Counted from the first letter of the stretch, positions 1-8,811 are shown. The stretch: 64,000 bases of DNA from JARRQJ01 sp963761035 (GCA_963761035.1 CAVXFH010000002.1:2418001-2482000); one strand, 5' to 3'. Notes: a model not told the origin generated them from the sequence alone. Program-made: numbers and translations.

Positions 1-1439
1 GACTTTCCGTCATCCACTTCATCGAGCTGGGACCTTATGGATTTCTGATAATGGTTGCCGTGATGGGTGGGGCCCTAAGTGGCGAAATCCAGCAAATGAC
101 CCGACAACTTGCATTCTACGACCAGCTTACCGATTTACCAAATCGACGGCTACTCAATGAGAGAATAAATCAAGTTTTGTTCTCAAGTGCGCGCAACGGT
201 CGGTATGGGGCGCTCCTGCTAATTGATTTAGATAACTTTAAAACCATCAACGATTCTGTCGGACATCTCTCAGGAGACCTAATACTCAAGCAGATCGCGG
301 ACCGTTTATCCAGCCTGGTTCGTAAGAGCGATACGGTGGCCCGTCTAGGGGGAGATGAGTTTGTGGTATTGCTGAGCGAAATAAGTGAAAATAGTAAGAA
401 TGCTGCGATTAAAGCAAGAACAGTTGGAGAGAAAATTCTCCACGTTCTTAGTATGCACTACCAGCTCGATAATAGAGAATATCATTCCACTGCCAGCATT
501 GGCATAACTATGTATCAGGGTAATCAGCTCACAACGGAAGAGTTGATCAAACAAGCCGATATTGCAATGTATCAGGCGAAGAATAGAGGCCGTAATAACC
601 TGAGTTTCTTTAATCAAATGATGCAGGCCGAGATCAGTGCCCGTGCCTCTCTTGAAAATGACTTACGTAAAGCGCTTGGAGGACAGCAATTCGCTTTAAA
701 TTATCAATTGCAAGTTGACAACGCACATCGCCCAGTTGGAGTAGAAGCTTTAATTCGCTGGATGCACCCTAAACGCGGTTTAGTTTCTCCCGCAGAATTT
801 ATTCCGCTAGCGGAAGAAACTGGGTTAATCATACCTATTGGTCAATGGGTTTTGGAGACTGCATGTGCGCAAATTAGGCAATGGGATCAGGACCCTCTCA
901 CCCGCGATCTCATACTTGCAATAAACGTAAGCTCAAAGCAATTCCGAATGGCGGGCTTCGTAGAACAGATTAAAACTGCAATAACGCGTCACGACATAAA
1001 CCCAAAACTTTTAAAGCTCGAGCTCACGGAAAGCATGTTGTTGGAGGATATCGAAGACACCATTGTAATTATGAAAACTCTAAAAGAGATTGGAGTAAAT
1101 TTTTCATTGGACGATTTTGGAACAGGCTATTCGTCTCTACAATATCTTAAGCGCTTGCCACTCGATCAGCTGAAAATAGACCAATCATTTGTTCGTGATA
1201 TCGCCGTGAATAGCAGTGATAATGTGATAGTTCGTACCATTGTTGTGATGGCAAAAAGTCTAAATCTCAGTGTTATTGCCGAAGGTGTTGAGACAGAAAT
1301 TCAACGTAACCTACTGTTAGAGAGCGGCTGCACACATTTCCAAGGATATTTCTTCGCAAAGCCTACTACTGCGAATGATTTGGAATCGTTGCTCAGAGAT
1401 AGCGTACTACCTTCCGAAATCCTAAATTTAGCAATTTAA
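1..1439 (+). CDS. GGDEF-EAL c-di-GMP turnover protein, 5' end outside the window
   Basis: The frame is open from base 3, so the gene starts upstream of the window; the first Met in view is at 51. The visible N-terminus (3-80) is hydrophobic and looks like the last segment of a membrane sensor. From that Met: RKSD inhibitory-site motif (res 91-94), five residues, then GGDEF (100-104), so diguanylate cyclase activity with product inhibition is expected. The EAL domain has EALIRW (from 232), NVSS, ELTES, DDFGTG, KIDQSF, IAEGVE and GYFFAKP, all the usual phosphodiesterase motifs. Both halves look catalytically competent; which one dominates cannot be read from sequence. It lies 0.8 kb upstream of a second GGDEF-EAL gene. 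Confidence 0.93.
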   Translation, partial: LSVIHFIELGPYGFLIMVAVMGGALSGEIQQMTRQLAFYDQLTDLPNRRLLNERINQVLFSSARNGRYGALLLIDLDNFKTINDSVGHLSGDLILKQIADRLSSLVRKSDTVARLGGDEFVVLLSEISENSKNAAIKARTVGEKILHVLSMHYQLDNREYHSTASIGITMYQGNQLTTEELIKQADIAMYQAKNRGRNNLSFFNQMMQAEISARASLENDLRKALGGQQFALNYQLQVDNAHRPVGVEALIRWMHPKRGLVSPAEFIPLAEETGLIIPIGQWVLETACAQIRQWDQDPLTRDLILAINVSSKQFRMAGFVEQIKTAITRHDINPKLLKLELTESMLLEDIEDTIVIMKTLKEIGVNFSLDDFGTGYSSLQYLKRLPLDQLKIDQSFVRDIAVNSSDNVIVRTIVVMAKSLNLSVIAEGVETEIQRNLLLESGCTHFQGYFFAKPTTANDLESLLRDSVLPSEILNLAI

Positions 1440-1459
1440 GATCGGCCGCAAACATTGGA

Positions 1460-1476
1460 AGACCCCCGTGGGGGTC
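1460..1476. repeat. short GC-rich hairpin after the GGDEF-EAL gene
   Basis: GACCCCC/GGGGGTC arms around a two-base loop, 20 bp past the stop codon. It may stall transcription but has no following T-run. It also sits at the 3' edge of the IS3 remnant and may belong to that element's end. Confidence 0.4.
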
Positions 1477-1499
1477 CAGCGCGGTAATCCCCCCCATTA

Positions 1500-2110
1500 G
1501 TAGCCGGTGTTTGAAGTCGAGCCTAGGCCACAATGGCCAACTTCTGTTTTGGGGTGATGCCTCCCAAACCCATATTGGGGCGTTCGTCATGGTATGTCCA
1601 AAGCCGGCGCGTGGCGAATTCCTGCACCTCGGCGATAGTTTCAACTAGATATTGCCCCAGCTATTCATAGCGGACCGTTCGGTTATAGCGTTCGACGTAG
1701 GCGTTCTGCTGTGGCTTGCCGCTGGATATGCTACAGGCGTATGCCATGCTCCTTGGTCCACGTACCGAACGCGGCGCAGATTACTCCGGCCCATTATCGC
1801 AGCGCAAGGCCTGTGGCCGGCCCCGTCACTCGATGATCTGCTTGAAGGCTCGAATGACCCGCTCGGCAGGCAGCGAGAGGCCCGCCCCGATGCCTAGGCC
1901 CTCACAATTGAAGTCGTCAATCACATTCAATAGTCGAAACGCGCGACCATCCTCCATGCGGTCATGCATGAAATCCACCGACCAGACCGATTGATCGCAT
2001 CCAGCACCGTTAACGGTTCAGGTCTCTCCCGCACCAGCCGCTTCTTCGGCTTGATACGCAGATTCAGCTCCAGTTCCCGGTAGATCTCACCAGTTTGTGA
2101 TTCCATCCTC
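1500..2110 (-). pseudogene. Degenerate IS3-family transposase (DDE integrase region)
   Basis: The minus strand carries recognisable pieces of an IS3-group OrfB transposase in shifting frames. In order they are KKRLVRERPEPLTV, DFMHDRMEDGRAFRLLNVID (first Asp region), a GRPQALRCDNGPE piece (second Asp), KPQQNAYVERYNRTVRYE (catalytic Glu region), and a C-terminal piece with HDERPNMGLGGITPKQKL. At least three in-frame stops (after the IIE, NGPE and VRYE blocks) and a frameshift near 1985 interrupt it. No orfA or clean terminal repeats were found. It is a dead copy separating two GGDEF-EAL loci. Confidence 0.85.
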
Positions 2111-2284
2111 TCAAGAAATGAAGTCTCCGGAATTCCCGGGGCGGATCACACACCTTATTAAAACTAGTGCGGTTTTAGCCGATACCTAATAGAAAATTTA
2201 GATTGGCCTACAGTGCTGATATAAAACACATTGCAGCCACCGTGAAATGTCGCTATTGATTGTGACACAACGAAGGGAGATGGA

Positions 2285-3376
2285 GTGAATCAATACATTG
2301 ACTATCGGCGGGCTTTTTCAAGTCGCGTTAGGCTGTTAGCCATAGCCTGCATTCTCGCGCCGGGATATGTACCTGCCAGCGATTTTCTCTTTATGCCGAC
2401 CGTAGCTGTCGTAAACGCAGAGGGCTCTCGCGACGACCCGAGCGTCGAAAAGCACGAGTTGATCGGCGACTTGTTTTATTCCCATGACAAGGGACGGTTT
2501 AGACTGCTGAGCGAGCTTGAAGTCGACCCTGCCTGGAATCTTGATTCAATAGACTATGACATGGAGCGACTCCAGGTTGGATGGCAAATCTGGCCTGAGA
2601 CGACACTCTGGTTTGGGCGCTACCACAACCCCATCGGTTACTGGACCATGGAACATCATCATGGACATTACATGGAAACCAGCGCCGAACGGCCGCGGAT
2701 AGTGGAATTTGAAGACGAAGGTGGTCCGCTGCCGATTCATCTCACTGGGTTTCTGTTGCAAGGGACAAAACTTATGGACGAGGCGAGCCTGGAATATGAC
2801 ATCGGAATAGCTTCAGGACCGCGAATCATCAATGACAAACTAGAGCCCGTGGATGTTATTCGTGATCCGCGCTGGAACAAGCTTGCGCTGGTAGCACGGG
2901 TAACGTACCGGCCAGACGCGGCAATAGATAATCAGTACGGCGCGTTCGTGGCGCGCACCGACATTCCTATTTACACGCTGGAAACCAAGGAAATAGAGCA
3001 AGATATGGCTGGACTTTATTTCAGCCGCGATTTCGATCGCTTCCGGATATTTTCCGAAGTGTTTGACATCAAACATCGTCTGATCGAAGGCGCCGGGGTC
3101 ACTTGGCCTTCCTACTGGGCGGGCTACGCACAGGCGGAGTACCAGGTCGTTCCCGAGGTATGGACTGCGTTTGCTCGCTATGAAGCAATTTCCAACCACC
3201 TAACCGCGGACTATCTGGATACTTTTTCACAGCTACCAAAGAATCGTGAGATTGCGGGCGTACGCTGGGACTTCTACGAATTCCAAGCACTGAAACTGGA
3301 AGCGATACGTGACACTGCCTTCAGCAACACTGTTTTCAACGGATTCGAGCTCCAATGGAGCGCTTTATTCCAATGA
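2285..3376 (+). CDS. Putative outer-membrane beta-barrel protein, first gene of a c-di-GMP operon
   Basis: 363 aa starting at GTG, preceded by an AAGGGAGA Shine-Dalgarno. The N-terminus has a hydrophobic stretch (about res 17-30) ending near PAS, consistent with a Sec signal peptide. The rest alternates polar and aromatic residues, with many Trp/Tyr-Phe pairs (GWQIWPETTLWFGRYHNP, FARYEAIS), as in porin-like barrels, and ends in ...ALFQ. A His-rich patch (EHHHGHY, about res 121-127) could be a metal site. Its stop overlaps the next start (ATGA), so it is coupled to the binding-protein-like gene. I recognise no named family; the barrel assignment is inferred from composition. Confidence 0.7.
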   Translation: MNQYIDYRRAFSSRVRLLAIACILAPGYVPASDFLFMPTVAVVNAEGSRDDPSVEKHELIGDLFYSHDKGRFRLLSELEVDPAWNLDSIDYDMERLQVGWQIWPETTLWFGRYHNPIGYWTMEHHHGHYMETSAERPRIVEFEDEGGPLPIHLTGFLLQGTKLMDEASLEYDIGIASGPRIINDKLEPVDVIRDPRWNKLALVARVTYRPDAAIDNQYGAFVARTDIPIYTLETKEIEQDMAGLYFSRDFDRFRIFSEVFDIKHRLIEGAGVTWPSYWAGYAQAEYQVVPEVWTAFARYEAISNHLTADYLDTFSQLPKNREIAGVRWDFYEFQALKLEAIRDTAFSNTVFNGFELQWSALFQ

Positions 3377-3810
3377 TTCGACACCTCATATTCGCGCTGC
3401 TGGTATGTTCGCAGATTTGTTTTTCGCGAGTTTGGGCCGGTGATAATCATTTGGTGCTGGTAGCGAGCGCCTCATCGCCCATCGCGTCTTTATCCACGGC
3501 CAGCGTGCGTCGGCTGTATCTCGGCGTACCGATTAGTCAAAGCGCTCATACAATTACTCCTTTACGTAACATTGTAGACTCGACTACAAAAGAATTGTTT
3601 CTACAACATGTGCTGTTCATGTCCTCGGATGCGTATGACAGGCAAATCGCGGGACGCCGCTATCGAGCCGGCGGTAATACCGTGCAGGAATACTCCAATC
3701 TAACCGATTTGGTTGCAGCGCTGGCGGCCAATCCCTGGGCGGTAAGCTATATGACAGAGGACAGCGTACTCGGGATGCCCAGTATCAAGGTAATCACAAA
3801 GTTATGGTGA
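3373..3810 (+). CDS. Small periplasmic PstS-like substrate-binding protein
   Basis: 145 aa from the ATG at 3373, which overlaps the previous stop as ATGA; an earlier in-frame ATG (3355) would put six residues ahead of the signal peptide and is less likely. The signal peptide is about res 1-24 (LIFALLVCSQICFS...WAG). The mature part resembles the short phosphate ABC substrate-binding-like proteins: LVASASSPIASLS, VRRLYLGV, IVDSTTKELFLQHVL, GYxTEDSV-like end. At about 120 mature residues it is roughly half a PstS, so a sensory partner role is more likely than transport; no ABC genes are nearby. Its stop overlaps the following GGDEF-EAL start. Confidence 0.8.
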   Translation: MIRHLIFALLVCSQICFSRVWAGDNHLVLVASASSPIASLSTASVRRLYLGVPISQSAHTITPLRNIVDSTTKELFLQHVLFMSSDAYDRQIAGRRYRAGGNTVQEYSNLTDLVAALAANPWAVSYMTEDSVLGMPSIKVITKLW

Positions 3811-5942
3811 CGGCGTTACAGAACTTCTTCAAAAGTTTCACTGGGCGAATGGTTACATTAGCCTTAATCGTTCATACATTCCTTGCAATTGCTCTCGCCT
3901 TCGGCGTTAACCACATTGTCACTAAGGAGATCAAGGACGATTTCGTCAATCATGTACGCTCTGATTCATATCAGTTAGGTCTATTGGTGGAAGGGAAGGA
4001 AACTCCCGACGCCATTCGGGAAGCACTTCAGGATGCCACATTGGGCGGTCAGATCTTGGAGGCAGAGATCGCCTTGAATGACGGATCGGTGATCAACTCA
4101 AATTCCTCGACAAGGCAAAGCAACGGATTAGTCTTTGAAGAAGACCTCACCTTCGACGAGCACGACGGCAATGCCTATCGCATTTCCGTGCCGATCAATT
4201 CCGCATGGGATGGGCTCAGCGGTACGCTGCACCTGGCCTATGATAAGGCCTCGATTCGCGCACGTATCCTTGAGATCTCTCAAAATACTCGCCTGCTGGC
4301 GGTGACTTATTTTATCGTTGGTTTGTTTTTTACATGGATTTCCAGTCATCTTCTGAGCGCACCCATGCGCAGCCTTCGCGACTTGGCACGAAAAATTACT
4401 CAGGGTGAGCCCGACACCAAATTCGAAGTGAGTACGCGGATCGCCGAGGCGGCAAGTCTCGCACAAGACTTGGAATCTATGCACAAGGAATTGTTGCGCC
4501 GTGGGGCGGAACTGCATCATCTTGCTTATCGGGACAGCCTTACCGGACTTTCCAATCGCAGTGCACTCCATGAACAACTTACAGCTGCGTTAGGACTATT
4601 GAGGCATGCGCACCAAAAGATGGCGGTGTTTTACATCGATCTTGACCGATTCAAGCGCATAAATGATTCAATGGGTCACAGCGCCGGCGATGAACTGTTG
4701 CGCGAGGTTAGTAAGCGTATACATCATCATCTTCGCCAATCTGATGTGGTTGGAATCGCAGGTAGAGAGTCGTCGCCGCCTGAATGCGTAGCGCGTCTTG
4801 GGGGAGATGAGTTCTGCGCATTGTTAGCGGGGATTACACAAGCAGACGCAGAGAAAGTTGCGCAGCGCATCCTTGATGCGCTGCGTCTACCCGTTTCAAT
4901 CGGAAGCGATCAAGTCCATGTTACGGCGAGCATAGGCATCGCCTTTTATCCCGACCATGGCACCGACAGCCAAACATTGATCAAGAGCGCCGACGAAGCC
5001 ATGTACAACGCCAAGAGGCGCGGTAAAAACTGCTTTGAGTGTTATTTGGATGTGCATCGCACTCACCTAGCGGCAGAGCACTTACATTTAGAGGAAGAGC
5101 TTCATAAGGCAATTGAACTGGACCAATTTGTCTTACATTATCAGCCGCAACTGGATATGGTTAGCGGCAAGTTAGTTGGTGCCGAGGCGTTATTGCGCTG
5201 GCAACATCCGAAGCGTGGCCTTCTCCTTCCGGCTGAATTTATTACTATCGCCGAGGCATCGGATCTAATTATGCCTATCGGTGAATGGGTGATTCGAACC
5301 GCCTGTGCCCAATTGAAATCCTGGCAGAAAAATGGCCTCCTGGATTTACGAATCGCCGTGAACCTTTCGGCGAAGCAGTTCAAACGAGCGTCATTTGGTA
5401 GTCGCGTTGCAGCAATCTTAAATGAGTTTAGCATCGGACCGAATAGGATTGAGTTCGAAATCACCGAATCGATGCTGATGGACAGTAATGAGGAAATTAT
5501 TAATAATATCAAAGAACTAAGGTCTAACGGCGTACGGTTCTCAGTTGACGATTTTGGCACCGGCTATTCTTCGCTTGGGTATCTTATGCGATTTCCGCTC
5601 GATGCGTTAAAGATAGATCGGTCGTTCATTAGGGACCTAACCGAAGACTCAACTAAAGTAGCCATCGTACGCGCCATCATCGGCCTGGCAAAGAACCTGA
5701 ATCTCCTGGTGATCGCCGAAGGTGTAGAAACTCAGCTGCAGTGGCAATTTCTTTCAGAAAACGAGTGTGACGAAGCCCAGGGATACCTTATTGCCAAGCC
5801 AATGCCGATTGAAGGTTTTGCCGAATTCGCGGCGCGTACCGAGCATGACGTTAATGTCGAAATTTTCCAGCCCCCAGCCGAGACGATGAATCTGGGCACC
5901 CTGAGCGCATTCAGTCTACAGCCTTATAGTAGGAAGCCATGA
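3804..5942 (+). CDS. Membrane sensor GGDEF-EAL protein
   Basis: 712 aa. TM1 about res 14-36, a periplasmic sensor region of about 130 residues, TM2 about 165-188, then a HAMP-like stretch leading to GGDEF at 333-337. The RQSD motif normally five residues before GGDEF is pushed away by a 13-residue insert (GIAGRESSPPECV). EALLRW (461-), NLSAKQF, EITES, DDFGTG, KIDRSF and IAEGVE are all intact. Third gene of the operon, overlapping its predecessor by 7 bp. A likely model: barrel and periplasmic binding protein feed a ligand signal to this protein, which adjusts c-di-GMP. Confidence 0.93.
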   Translation: MVTALQNFFKSFTGRMVTLALIVHTFLAIALAFGVNHIVTKEIKDDFVNHVRSDSYQLGLLVEGKETPDAIREALQDATLGGQILEAEIALNDGSVINSNSSTRQSNGLVFEEDLTFDEHDGNAYRISVPINSAWDGLSGTLHLAYDKASIRARILEISQNTRLLAVTYFIVGLFFTWISSHLLSAPMRSLRDLARKITQGEPDTKFEVSTRIAEAASLAQDLESMHKELLRRGAELHHLAYRDSLTGLSNRSALHEQLTAALGLLRHAHQKMAVFYIDLDRFKRINDSMGHSAGDELLREVSKRIHHHLRQSDVVGIAGRESSPPECVARLGGDEFCALLAGITQADAEKVAQRILDALRLPVSIGSDQVHVTASIGIAFYPDHGTDSQTLIKSADEAMYNAKRRGKNCFECYLDVHRTHLAAEHLHLEEELHKAIELDQFVLHYQPQLDMVSGKLVGAEALLRWQHPKRGLLLPAEFITIAEASDLIMPIGEWVIRTACAQLKSWQKNGLLDLRIAVNLSAKQFKRASFGSRVAAILNEFSIGPNRIEFEITESMLMDSNEEIINNIKELRSNGVRFSVDDFGTGYSSLGYLMRFPLDALKIDRSFIRDLTEDSTKVAIVRAIIGLAKNLNLLVIAEGVETQLQWQFLSENECDEAQGYLIAKPMPIEGFAEFAARTEHDVNVEIFQPPAETMNLGTLSAFSLQPYSRKP

Positions 5943-6563
5943 AGTGCCCGGCATTTTCAGATCCAACTTGATAGAATTTAATTTACGCACCGTGCCGGCG
6001 GCGGATATTTGAACACAAGGGGCGAATGTGTGCTCTCACGCAAAAGCCTGGTATCTTGGTTCAGAATAAAATGCTCTCGTCATATTAATATACTCTCAGA
6101 AAATCCGCTTTGTACACAATTGGACGCAAGCTTCTCACATTCGCTTCGTTTCGTAGTAAGTTAGATTCGCATACTAAGCCATCAGTTTGATGCCGTCGAT
6201 AATACCAAAAATAAAGATGGACTTCCGCCGGGCCTGCCCCAAAATCATCCGGGGCAGGAATGACTCTGTCATCATATTGTCGGTTGGGAAAAAAATTTGT
6301 CTGTCGACATCCGAACATCATCGAATGGTGTACAACTATGGAAGACCGATGGCGACATGTACATCTGGGCAACATGCTTGCCGGCATCGAGATAATCCGC
6401 GTCGGCGGCGTTAATGCCGAGCAGGTCACATGTGGTTATAGGACTGACGGCGACGGCATTAGGTAACAAATTCTTTTTGGAATCTAAAGCGGGGTGCCAT
6501 TAAATGTGGATTACTGCGTTACTCTTTCAGGGTAGGTCCCTTTATTATTCTACTGCAAGGGCA
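5943..6563. other. Non-coding stretch after the c-di-GMP operon
   Basis: No convincing gene. Short open frames on both strands between 6085 and 6470 lack ribosome sites and recognisable sequence. One inverted repeat, CCTGCCCC/GGGGCAGG around 6234-6259, is present without a T-run. Confidence 0.5.
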
Positions 6564-6667
6564 CCGGTTGAATATCGATAATGCGGGATTGACGCGGATA
6601 TGTTGCCACTACCCGCTAAGCGGCGGTTCGCCGCCAATCACCTATAGTTAGAAGGATATTCAACCGG
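6564..6667. repeat. 104-bp palindromic element with a three-way-junction shape
   Basis: Outer arms of 13 bp are perfect inverted repeats (CCGGTTGAATATC at 6564-6576; GATATTCAACCGG at 6655-6667). Between them are two further pairs: GCGGG (near 6582) with CCCGC (6612-6616), and GCGGCG/CGCCGC around a GTT loop near 6620-6634. It could be a structured RNA, a palindromic mobile repeat or a strong cruciform. It lies 40 bp downstream of the SPW gene's stop. Confidence 0.6.
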
Positions 6668-6708
6668 CGCTAATAAGACATAGCTTAATAGACAATATAA
6701 GCAGAAGA

Positions 6709-7056
6709 TTATGTCGTTAAGGGCCGCTGCAGCGTGCTGCGTTTTGCAAGTGACCACAGCGATAGCAGCGCCACCAACACACCGACGATCATGATGTTGT
6801 CCCTCGCCACTGCCTGATGGCTGAAGCCTAGCAACCACGGCGATGCCAGCAGCCAAGCGCTTAATGTCACCTTTGACCATTCCTCCCACGCCCGCGGCAC
6901 GGCAACCGCCATCAAAGCAAGGGAGCCGATGAATATTCCAACAATTGAGGCATCGCCGGAGGCGCTAGACCCTAATTTGAAATGCAATACGAAGGGTGAT
7001 ATCCACAACCATAGACCGGCTAGCATGCATAACGAGTTTATCCAGATAGCTTTCAT
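6709..7056 (-). CDS. SPW-repeat membrane protein
   Basis: 115 aa from the ATG at 7056, which has AAGGAGA seven bases upstream; a longer frame to 7158 has no ribosome site. Two copies of the short SPW-type repeat are visible (WISPFVLHF and ASPWLLGFS), each in a hydrophobic helical pair, with four predicted transmembrane segments. The family is common in bacteria; its function is unknown. It appears monocistronic. Confidence 0.8.
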   Translation of the reverse strand: MKAIWINSLCMLAGLWLWISPFVLHFKLGSSASGDASIVGIFIGSLALMAVAVPRAWEEWSKVTLSAWLLASPWLLGFSHQAVARDNIMIVGVLVALLSLWSLAKRSTLQRPLTT

Positions 7057-7231
7057 AGTGTGTCTCCTTTGTCTCTTGCGATGGAACAGGGAACATGATA
7101 ATTCGCTAGTGCGGAAGAATAGACAGAGATTGGACATGGAGAATGAGTTGGGGTTCAATATTCTTTAAGCGATCGCCGTGGGGAAAAGGCTAATGCGGGT
7201 GGCACAATGGAGACGGCGTTCACCACGAAGG

Positions 7232-7276
7232 TTACAAATCAGGCAGTCGGGAGTTCAAATCTCTCCGGTCTCGCCA
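7232..7276 (+). other. tRNA 3'-end-like fragment (possible attachment-site scar)
   Basis: A T-arm (GGGAG TTCAAAT CTCTCC) followed by an acceptor-like strand and CCA at 7274-7276. The upstream half does not fold into a D-arm and the anticodon arm is poor, so this is not a working tRNA. It matches, with changes, a second fragment at 8219-8265; both look like 3' ends of a tRNA-Arg-type gene. Confidence 0.5.
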
Positions 7277-7389
7277 TGAATTCAATAAGAAATATTACAA
7301 TAAGACATATCAATTAAATTGTTAGCCATAATTCTTCAGTCGCCACCCGGACGCTTTATAAAAGATAGTCTGTGATCGAAATCGAAAAC

Positions 7390-7830
7390 CTAAATTATTG
7401 TCTCAATTTTGAGACATTTTATAGGATAGATTTGAATCAATTGTTGAGTTCTCCTGAATTGTTCAAAACCATTGGCAAGGTCCTTGAACGGCAGAAGGAG
7501 TTGATTTGAGTTGAAGATCATTTGTTCTTTCCAGGGAAATCCACAAACCCTTTCGCCGGTGATTTCATCTATGAATCCGAACTCCGGATCATTGTTCATG
7601 AGGAGCCGGTAGATCAGTGTCAACTCCGCGCCAGCGGGGATATCTTCATGTGCGAATACGAAACCCAGATGCCACTGACAGTTTGGTTTAAACGAATGGT
7701 TTATGAAGTACATTTCGCTGAATTCGGGATACGTAGCGTAACAATCTTCAAACCAGCGGATAGAAGTCCAGATGCCCAAGTATGGCAATTTCACAGGTAT
7801 CAATTGTTGACTAATATGATACGTAGACAA
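7390..7830 (-). CDS. SET-domain-like protein, possibly N-terminally truncated
   Basis: About 146 aa if the TTG at 7830 is used; the frame stays open to 7888 without an ATG. The core SET signature is clear: YFINHSFKPNCQW (usual NHxCxPN), then FAHEDIPAGAELTLIYR (usual DIxxGEELTxDY). The N-terminal SET segment that helps bind AdoMet (GxG) is absent, and the Cys of NHxC is Phe. It may therefore be a degraded or divergent lysine methyltransferase. AT-rich, between the two tRNA-like scars, so probably acquired. Confidence 0.6.
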   Translation of the reverse strand: MSTYHISQQLIPVKLPYLGIWTSIRWFEDCYATYPEFSEMYFINHSFKPNCQWHLGFVFAHEDIPAGAELTLIYRLLMNNDPEFGFIDEITGERVCGFPWKEQMIFNSNQLLLPFKDLANGFEQFRRTQQLIQIYPIKCLKIETII

Positions 7831-7910
7831 TGCATCTTTAAAGAGTAAAAATATATGTGAGATACATGTAATACCTAAGTTTAATTGTCAACAATAATGA
7901 GGAGAACGCC

Positions 7911-8012
7911 ATGTACGATGTAAGCCATGAACATTTAGAAAGCAAATTGGCAACTCTGGTTGTAATCCTGTTTGTCGCATTTGCTCTGACATATCACTTC
8001 TTAATCAAGTGA
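7911..8012 (+). CDS. 33-residue single-pass membrane peptide
   Basis: ATG at 7911 follows a GAGGAG ribosome site at good distance. The peptide starts MYDVSHEHLESKL and continues with one hydrophobic segment (about res 14-30) ending in LIK. A strong terminator follows 46 bp later, so the gene forms a complete small transcription unit. No family is recognised. A comparable 35-residue membrane peptide occurs at 35397-35504. Confidence 0.6.
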   Translation: MYDVSHEHLESKLATLVVILFVAFALTYHFLIK

Positions 8013-8058
8013 CCGCCTGATTGCTGCCCTGCAGAATGAAGAAATGATCCTCAACTGA

Positions 8059-8083
8059 CCCCGGCCGTGGCCGGGGTTTTATT
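8059..8083 (+). terminator. Rho-independent terminator of the small membrane peptide
   Basis: CCCCGGCC/GGCCGGGG stem with a tight loop followed by TTTTATT. Confidence 0.85.
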
Positions 8084-8218
8084 GTTCTGCAATGACTCGA
8101 AGCAATCGTAGGCCATCGGTGTTTGAGCGATATACTCAGCGAAGCTTAGCGAAAAGAAGGGTGAGGGCGGGCCTTCTTCCTTCTAAGTGAATATAAAATT
8201 GCAAAAATAATTAGTTGC

Positions 8219-8265
8219 CACTACGCACTAGGCTATCGGGCGTTCGAATCTCTCCGGGCATGCCA
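8219..8265 (+). other. tRNA 3'-end fragment beside an integrase remnant
   Basis: Ends CGTTCGAATC TCTCC plus an acceptor strand and CCA (8263-8265), the 3' half of a tRNA. The reverse strand translates to the GEIRTPDSLVRS-like peptide often misannotated over tRNA-Arg genes. No matching 5' half is present. The integrase C-terminal remnant starts about 60 bp away, the usual order for an attachment site. Confidence 0.65.
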
Positions 8266-8329
8266 GCTATCAAAGACTTAGCTGGTCCGCGACTCCTTAC
8301 GATCGAGTACTTGCGCAAAATTAGTGCCC

Positions 8330-8525
8330 CTGGATCGCGCGGGGCCGGACCAAGGACTTGGGAAATTTGGCAAGAGGCTCCGCCGAGAGATGTACACAGC
8401 GCCTCATGATCTCCGGCGGCTCCCAACCGCCCAGTTCCTGCATGCACTGAGCGGTGTCCTGCTCAGCATGTGCCAACCGGTTCAGGTATGTCTTGTATCA
8501 TGCCGGCGAAAGTCTTTAATAGGTT
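8330..8525 (-). pseudogene. Tyrosine recombinase (phage-type integrase), C-terminal remnant
   Basis: The minus strand encodes, with frame changes, IKDFRRHD (HxxR-box region), HMLSRT-like residues, and then MQELGGWEPPEIMRRCVHLS, matching the LGW...RYAHLS end of phage integrases. The catalytic Tyr position reads Cys (RRCVHLS). Only the last 65 or so codons survive; everything N-terminal is lost. The piece points towards the tRNA fragment at 8219-8265, as integrases beside att sites do. Confidence 0.75.
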
Positions 8526-8811
8526 TCCCGAAGAGGTATCATCCATAAAGTCCCGAGGCCGGGTACCCGATTGCAGTAGCAGCTAGGATGCCAGTGCGCG
8601 TCGCAATATCGCGCAAAACAGCGATGGTGGCTGAATTTACGGTGAGTTGGAAACCTTATGCATCCTTTCATCCTGTACATATCCCACGAAGTTTCGCTAA
8701 TGGGTTCGCGCAGAGAAGTTGTGGGGTTGCGGATGCCGCGGCGGACATGGGGTATATTCTCCGTCAGCGTGTGTCGATAAGCTTGATAGTTGAGTAATCG
8801 GGATATCTAAA
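8526..8811. other. Non-coding leader region of cysH
   Basis: No supported gene. Probably the decayed integrase 5' region followed by the cysH promoter; no clear promoter boxes seen. Confidence 0.4.

Noticed and set aside
3355..3372. Upstream start for the PstS-like protein
   Set aside because: The ATGA junction at 3373 gives a proper signal peptide.
6085..6470. Overlapping open frames on both strands
   Set aside because: No ribosome sites, no family sequence, low complexity of agreement; treated as non-coding.
6564..6667. Integron attC-like site (arms contain GTTGAAT and ATTCAAC)
   Set aside because: The GTTRRRY and RYYYAAC halves are in the reverse order of a true attC, and no integrase or cassette follows.
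8211..8447. 78-codon minus-strand protein with GEIRTPDSLVRS
   Set aside because: Translation of a tRNA 3' end and integrase debris, a known misannotation type.
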